Translations under genes and position numbers: made by a program | In this document: positions 7,101 through 9,415 of the stretch, one piece after another | Position numbering within the stretch: the first letter of the stretch is position 1 | Layout: every line of letters starts with the position of its first letter | Assembly (NCBI GenBank): GCA_946886325.1 | Contig: CAMPIK010000067.1 | Span: forward strand, 1 to 9,415 | Reading direction: 5' to 3' | Source of the DNA: an uncultured Shinella sp. | GTDB taxonomy: Bacteria; Pseudomonadota; Alphaproteobacteria; Rhizobiales; Rhizobiaceae | Length of the DNA: 9,415 bases | Notes under the pieces: generated by a model | Databases searched by the model: none | What the model was told of the DNA's origin: nothing | Seen by the model: only the letters and a program-made list of their open reading frames with translations

Positions 7101-7952
7101 ATGGCAAAGGTGGTATTCAAGCCGGTCGGCGGCAGTGGCATCAATCTCCGAGACTTCGACATACGCAGGCTGACGGACTACGATGCTTCGGCCTTGAAGA
7201 CCCAGACGGCGAAATTCTTTGACAGCAACAAGGAGTTCACGCTCTTTACGGGCACGGGCTTCAAGTACAAGACCGTCGGGGGCGAGGTGCGCGATGTCAC
7301 CGGCGGGACGGTGACGAAGATCGAGGTCATGATCAACGGCGTCAAGGCGCTGCTGACGACCGGCGTCAAGCTTGCGGCCTCGAAGGTGTTCGACCTGTAC
7401 GTGGACGGCGATGCGGATGGGGCGCTGAAATACATGCTGTCCGGCAACGACACCGTCATCGGCACGCGCTTTTCCGATGTGCTGTTTGCCGCCAAGGGCA
7501 AGGACACCGTCAAGGGCGGCGCGGGCAATGACACGCTGATGGGCGAAGCCGGTAACGACGTCCTGAAGGGCGATGCGGGCAAGGACACGCTGATCGGCGG
7601 CATCGGCAAGGACAAGTTGTTAGGCGGTTCCGGCCCCGATACCTTCGTCTTCGCCTCGCCAAAGGATTCGACCGTTGGTCCGAAGGGCCGCGATACGATC
7701 GAGGACTTCAGCCGCAGCCAGAAGGACAAGATCGACCTGAAGGCAATCGATGCGGATAGCGGATCGGGCGGCAACCAGGCCTTCGATTTCATCGGGACGT
7801 CGAAATTTTCCAAGGAGGCCGGAGAGCTGCGCTACGAGAAGAAGGGCGGCGACAGCTTCGTCTATGGCGATGTGAACGGCGACGGTCGAGCCGATTTCGC
7901 CATCCATGTCGATGCGAATATCAGCTTCGTCAAGGGTGACTTCCTGCTCTGA
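7101..7952 (+). CDS. RTX-type calcium-binding protein, probable type I secretion substrate
   Basis: A 283-residue protein with three parts. Residues 1-114 form an N-terminal domain with FTLFTGTGFKYK at 46-57 and a GGTVTKIEV strand at 68-76; similar lead domains precede RTX repeats in other alphaproteobacterial proteins. Residues 115-186 are eight in-register RTX nonapeptides that fold as a calcium-binding beta-roll. Residues 187-283 resemble the serralysin (peptidase M10) C-terminal domain: DTIEDFSRSQKDKIDLKAI at 198-216, the acidic loop GDVNGDGRADF at 256-266, and the terminal KGDFLL, like the C-terminal signals of ABC-exported RTX proteins. There is no N-terminal signal peptide and no HExxH metalloprotease motif, so it is not a protease. 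No type I exporter genes lie in the window. It follows ppx by 158 nt with its own strong ribosome-binding site. A rare TTA leucine codon at 7620-7622 hints at slightly different codon use. The biological role is unknown; adhesion, matrix or surface-layer functions are possible. Confidence 0.9.
   Translation: MAKVVFKPVGGSGINLRDFDIRRLTDYDASALKTQTAKFFDSNKEFTLFTGTGFKYKTVGGEVRDVTGGTVTKIEVMINGVKALLTTGVKLAASKVFDLYVDGDADGALKYMLSGNDTVIGTRFSDVLFAAKGKDTVKGGAGNDTLMGEAGNDVLKGDAGKDTLIGGIGKDKLLGGSGPDTFVFASPKDSTVGPKGRDTIEDFSRSQKDKIDLKAIDADSGSGGNQAFDFIGTSKFSKEAGELRYEKKGGDSFVYGDVNGDGRADFAIHVDANISFVKGDFLL
7443..7658 (+). repeat. Eight tandem RTX nonapeptide repeats
   Basis: Residues 115-186 divide into eight consecutive 9-residue units without gaps: GNDTVIGTR, FSDVLFAAK, GKDTVKGGA, GNDTLMGEA, GNDVLKGDA, GKDTLIGGI, GKDKLLGGS and GPDTFVFAS. 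The consensus is G-x-D-x-hydrophobic-x-G-x-x, matching GGxGxDxUx shifted in phase. Unit 2 lacks the first glycine, and unit 8 is a transition into the C-terminal domain. Five or six units look able to form calcium sites. Confidence 0.9.
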
Positions 7953-7975
7953 AATCAAGCGGCCGTCGTGGAAGA

Positions 7976-7999
7976 ACGAGGCGGCGCTTGCCGCCTCGT
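7976..7999. terminator. Hairpin terminator between convergent genes
   Basis: ACGAGGCGGC at 7976-7985 is perfectly complementary to GCCGCCTCGT at 7990-7999, giving a 10-bp stem around the 4-nt loop GCTT. It lies 24 nt after the RTX stop and 15 nt after the stop of the leftward phytase-like gene, so it could serve both. On the minus strand the stem ends in the T-rich run TCGTTCTTCC, a better intrinsic terminator tail than on the plus strand, where CGCGTTCG follows. Confidence 0.75.
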
Positions 8000-8013
8000 C
8001 GCGTTCGAAGCCT

Positions 8014-9372
8014 TCACTCCGCCTTCAGGAAATCGCCGACTTCCAGCAGAACGAACTCGTTGTCGTCGGCCTTGTCGAGCGCGCGGCCGGCCGAGAAGGG
8101 CAGGTTGTTGTCGTTGCCGACGACGATATGCGTTTCGTCCACCCGGTCGACATTCTCGATGGTGACGAAGGGCATATCGTAGAAGCCGTCGCCGCCACCC
8201 TGGCGCTTCTTGTTGTCGGGATCGGCGATCGTCAGGAGGTCGATATAGCCGATCTTGCGTACCGCCTTGCCGGCATTCTCGTCGGTCATGGCGATCTTGT
8301 AGATGCGCTTGATCTTCGACGCGGTGGCGAAGCAATCGGCAGCCGGCGCCTTCGGGTCGGCGCAGGCCTTGTCGGCGGTGCCGGCGCCGTTGTCACGCTC
8401 GATCACCAGTGCCGTCGTCTCGTCGAGCATGTTGAAGTCGCCGATCGCCTCGCCGCCTTCGGCGAGCGGATAGAGCCAGCTCCGGCCCGTCCAGGCCTTG
8501 GAGGCGACGTCGAGCTCGACGATGCGCAGCGCCGGGCAGCCTTCCGCCTGCTCGACGGATTCGGCATCCACCCAGAGCGGGCCTTCCAGCAGGCCGTAGA
8601 GCTTCGTGCCGTCCTTCGAGAGCGCAAGGCCCTCATAGCCGCCCGAACGCTTCAGGTTGAAGGCGGGCATCTTCTTCGTCGGGTCTGCCTGCACGGCGAG
8701 CGTCGGATTGTCCGGCGACGTCACCGGCTTGCCGTCCACTTCGGTCGCAACGACGTCCGTCAGCCTGCCGTCCCGGTCGAACTTCAAGAGGTAGGGGCCG
8801 AATTCCTCGCCGATCCAGAAGCCGTCTTCCACCGGCTGGATCGATTCGACGTCGAAGTCGCCGCCGGTGAGATAACGGGTCTCCGCACCTTCCATGACGA
8901 TCGGGAAGGGCGCCTTTCTGTCCGGGTCGCTGAGGAAGATCGTGTTCAGCCGCTCGACCGTGCCCTTGTCCCAGTCGAAGCGGATATTGTGGATCATCAG
9001 CATGGCGTCGGTCGAGTTCAGCTTGTTGCCGAAACCGTTGTCGGAGAGGCTCCAGAACGTGCCGTCCTCCATCGTCTTGATGCCGGAGAAACCCTGCATC
9101 GGCTGGCCGTCGAAGGGCAGCGACAGGCCGGTCGGGCGCACGCCGTCCTTGCCCATGATGGTGCCGAGCGCTTCGGTGCGCTTGCGGTCGGCAGTCGAGA
9201 ACTTGCCCGACGTCTTCAGATAGCCGGCGGCATCGTCGGGCGCGGCGATGATCGTGTTGGCCGGCAGGATCGCGTGGCCCTTCAGCGTCGCGGTGAACGC
9301 GGTGCCGTCCGCATGGGCGGAGGCTGCGAAGAGAAGCGAAAGCGCGACGGAGGCGAGAAGCTGTCTGGTCAT
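8014..9372 (-). CDS. Exported esterase-like phytase-family protein
   Basis: A 452-residue precursor. Residues 1-21 form a signal peptide: a short basic start (MTRQ), a hydrophobic core LLASVALSLLFAAS, and the signal-peptidase site AHA before D22. The protein should therefore be periplasmic or secreted. The rest matches the 'phytase-like' (Pfam PF13449) beta-propeller family: GFSGI at 94-98 with SDNGFG at 110-115, FDVESIQP at 173-180, WIGEEFGPYLLKFD at 186-199, GYEGLALSKDG at 245-255, LYGLLEGPL at 258-266 and ERDN at 325-328. Acidic residues in these loops could bind metal, but the catalytic set is not established for this family and phytase activity is often only nominal. Three cysteines (C279, C337, C347) might form a disulfide after export. 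The ATG at 9372 is chosen over an upstream TTG because AGGGG lies 6 nt before it and the signal peptide then begins normally. Convergent with the RTX gene. Confidence 0.88.
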   Translation of the reverse strand: MTRQLLASVALSLLFAASAHADGTAFTATLKGHAILPANTIIAAPDDAAGYLKTSGKFSTADRKRTEALGTIMGKDGVRPTGLSLPFDGQPMQGFSGIKTMEDGTFWSLSDNGFGNKLNSTDAMLMIHNIRFDWDKGTVERLNTIFLSDPDRKAPFPIVMEGAETRYLTGGDFDVESIQPVEDGFWIGEEFGPYLLKFDRDGRLTDVVATEVDGKPVTSPDNPTLAVQADPTKKMPAFNLKRSGGYEGLALSKDGTKLYGLLEGPLWVDAESVEQAEGCPALRIVELDVASKAWTGRSWLYPLAEGGEAIGDFNMLDETTALVIERDNGAGTADKACADPKAPAADCFATASKIKRIYKIAMTDENAGKAVRKIGYIDLLTIADPDNKKRQGGGDGFYDMPFVTIENVDRVDETHIVVGNDNNLPFSAGRALDKADDNEFVLLEVGDFLKAE

Positions 9373-9377
9373 GAAAA

Positions 9378-9383
9378 TCCCCT
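9378..9383 (-). promoter_or_regulatory. Ribosome-binding site fixing the phytase-like gene start
   Basis: On the minus strand AGGGGA lies just upstream of the ATG at 9372-9370 with a TTTTC spacer. This is a good match and spacing, and it rules out the in-frame TTG at 9399. Only 43 nt of upstream sequence are in the window, so the promoter cannot be assessed. Confidence 0.7.
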
Positions 9384-9415
9384 GGGGTTTGCGTGGCAAT
9401 GCATTCCGATAGGAG

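Noticed and set aside
7101..7952. RTX gene as a serralysin metalloprotease
   Set aside because: No HExxH zinc-binding motif and only 283 residues; just the repeat and C-terminal export module are shared with serralysins.
9379..9387. CCCCTGGGG palindrome overlapping the ribosome-binding site of the phytase-like gene
   Set aside because: A one-base centre cannot form an RNA hairpin, and the flanks do not extend it beyond a mismatch. It is too short to call an operator.
9373..9399. TTG start adding 9 residues before the signal peptide
   Set aside because: AGGGG is well placed for the ATG at 9372, and the signal peptide begins properly there.
1..9415. CRISPR array, tRNA, insertion sequence or prophage
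   Set aside because: No spaced direct repeats of CRISPR length, no tRNA-like cloverleaf, no transposase or phage motif was seen in any frame.

Overview
This window looks like chromosomal DNA from an alphaproteobacterium of the order Hyphomicrobiales, most likely Rhizobiaceae. It is GC-rich with strong third-position G/C bias. It carries an HdaA-type DnaA regulator, and the order purM / perM-like / hdaA / ppk / ppx matches what I remember of rhizobial chromosomes. The genus cannot be fixed from sequence alone.

Layout, left to right. (1) Positions 2-1051, minus strand: purM, encoding AIR synthetase of purine synthesis. It is cut by the left edge just before its stop codon. (2) Positions 1052-1282: a divergent intergenic region with a good rhizobial sigma70-type promoter for the rightward genes and a weak candidate for purM. 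(3) Positions 1283-3145, plus strand: a membrane protein of the AI-2E/PerM family followed 3 nt later by hdaA. (4) Positions 3146-3210: a short gap that starts right after the hdaA stop and holds three 7-mers at exact 11-bp spacing resembling a PhoB-binding PHO box. (5) Positions 3211-6942: ppk and ppx, making and degrading inorganic polyphosphate, 12 nt apart. (6) Positions 7101-7952, plus strand: a small RTX calcium-binding protein with eight in-register nonapeptide repeats and a serralysin-type C-terminus but no protease domain. (7) Positions 7976-7999: a perfect 10-bp hairpin between convergent genes. (8) Positions 8014-9372, minus strand: an exported 'phytase-like' esterase-family protein with a signal peptide.

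The core (3-5) combines replication control (HdaA) with polyphosphate turnover. The PHO-box-like array suggests ppk-ppx is induced by phosphate starvation, independently of the perM-hdaA promoter. The RTX and phytase-like genes look like accessory cargo for the cell exterior. No CRISPR array, tRNA, rRNA, insertion sequence or prophage signature was seen. I do not see a clearly undescribed multi-gene system. The points most worth checking are the PHO-box array, the placement of hdaA beside ppk-ppx, and the non-enzymatic RTX protein.
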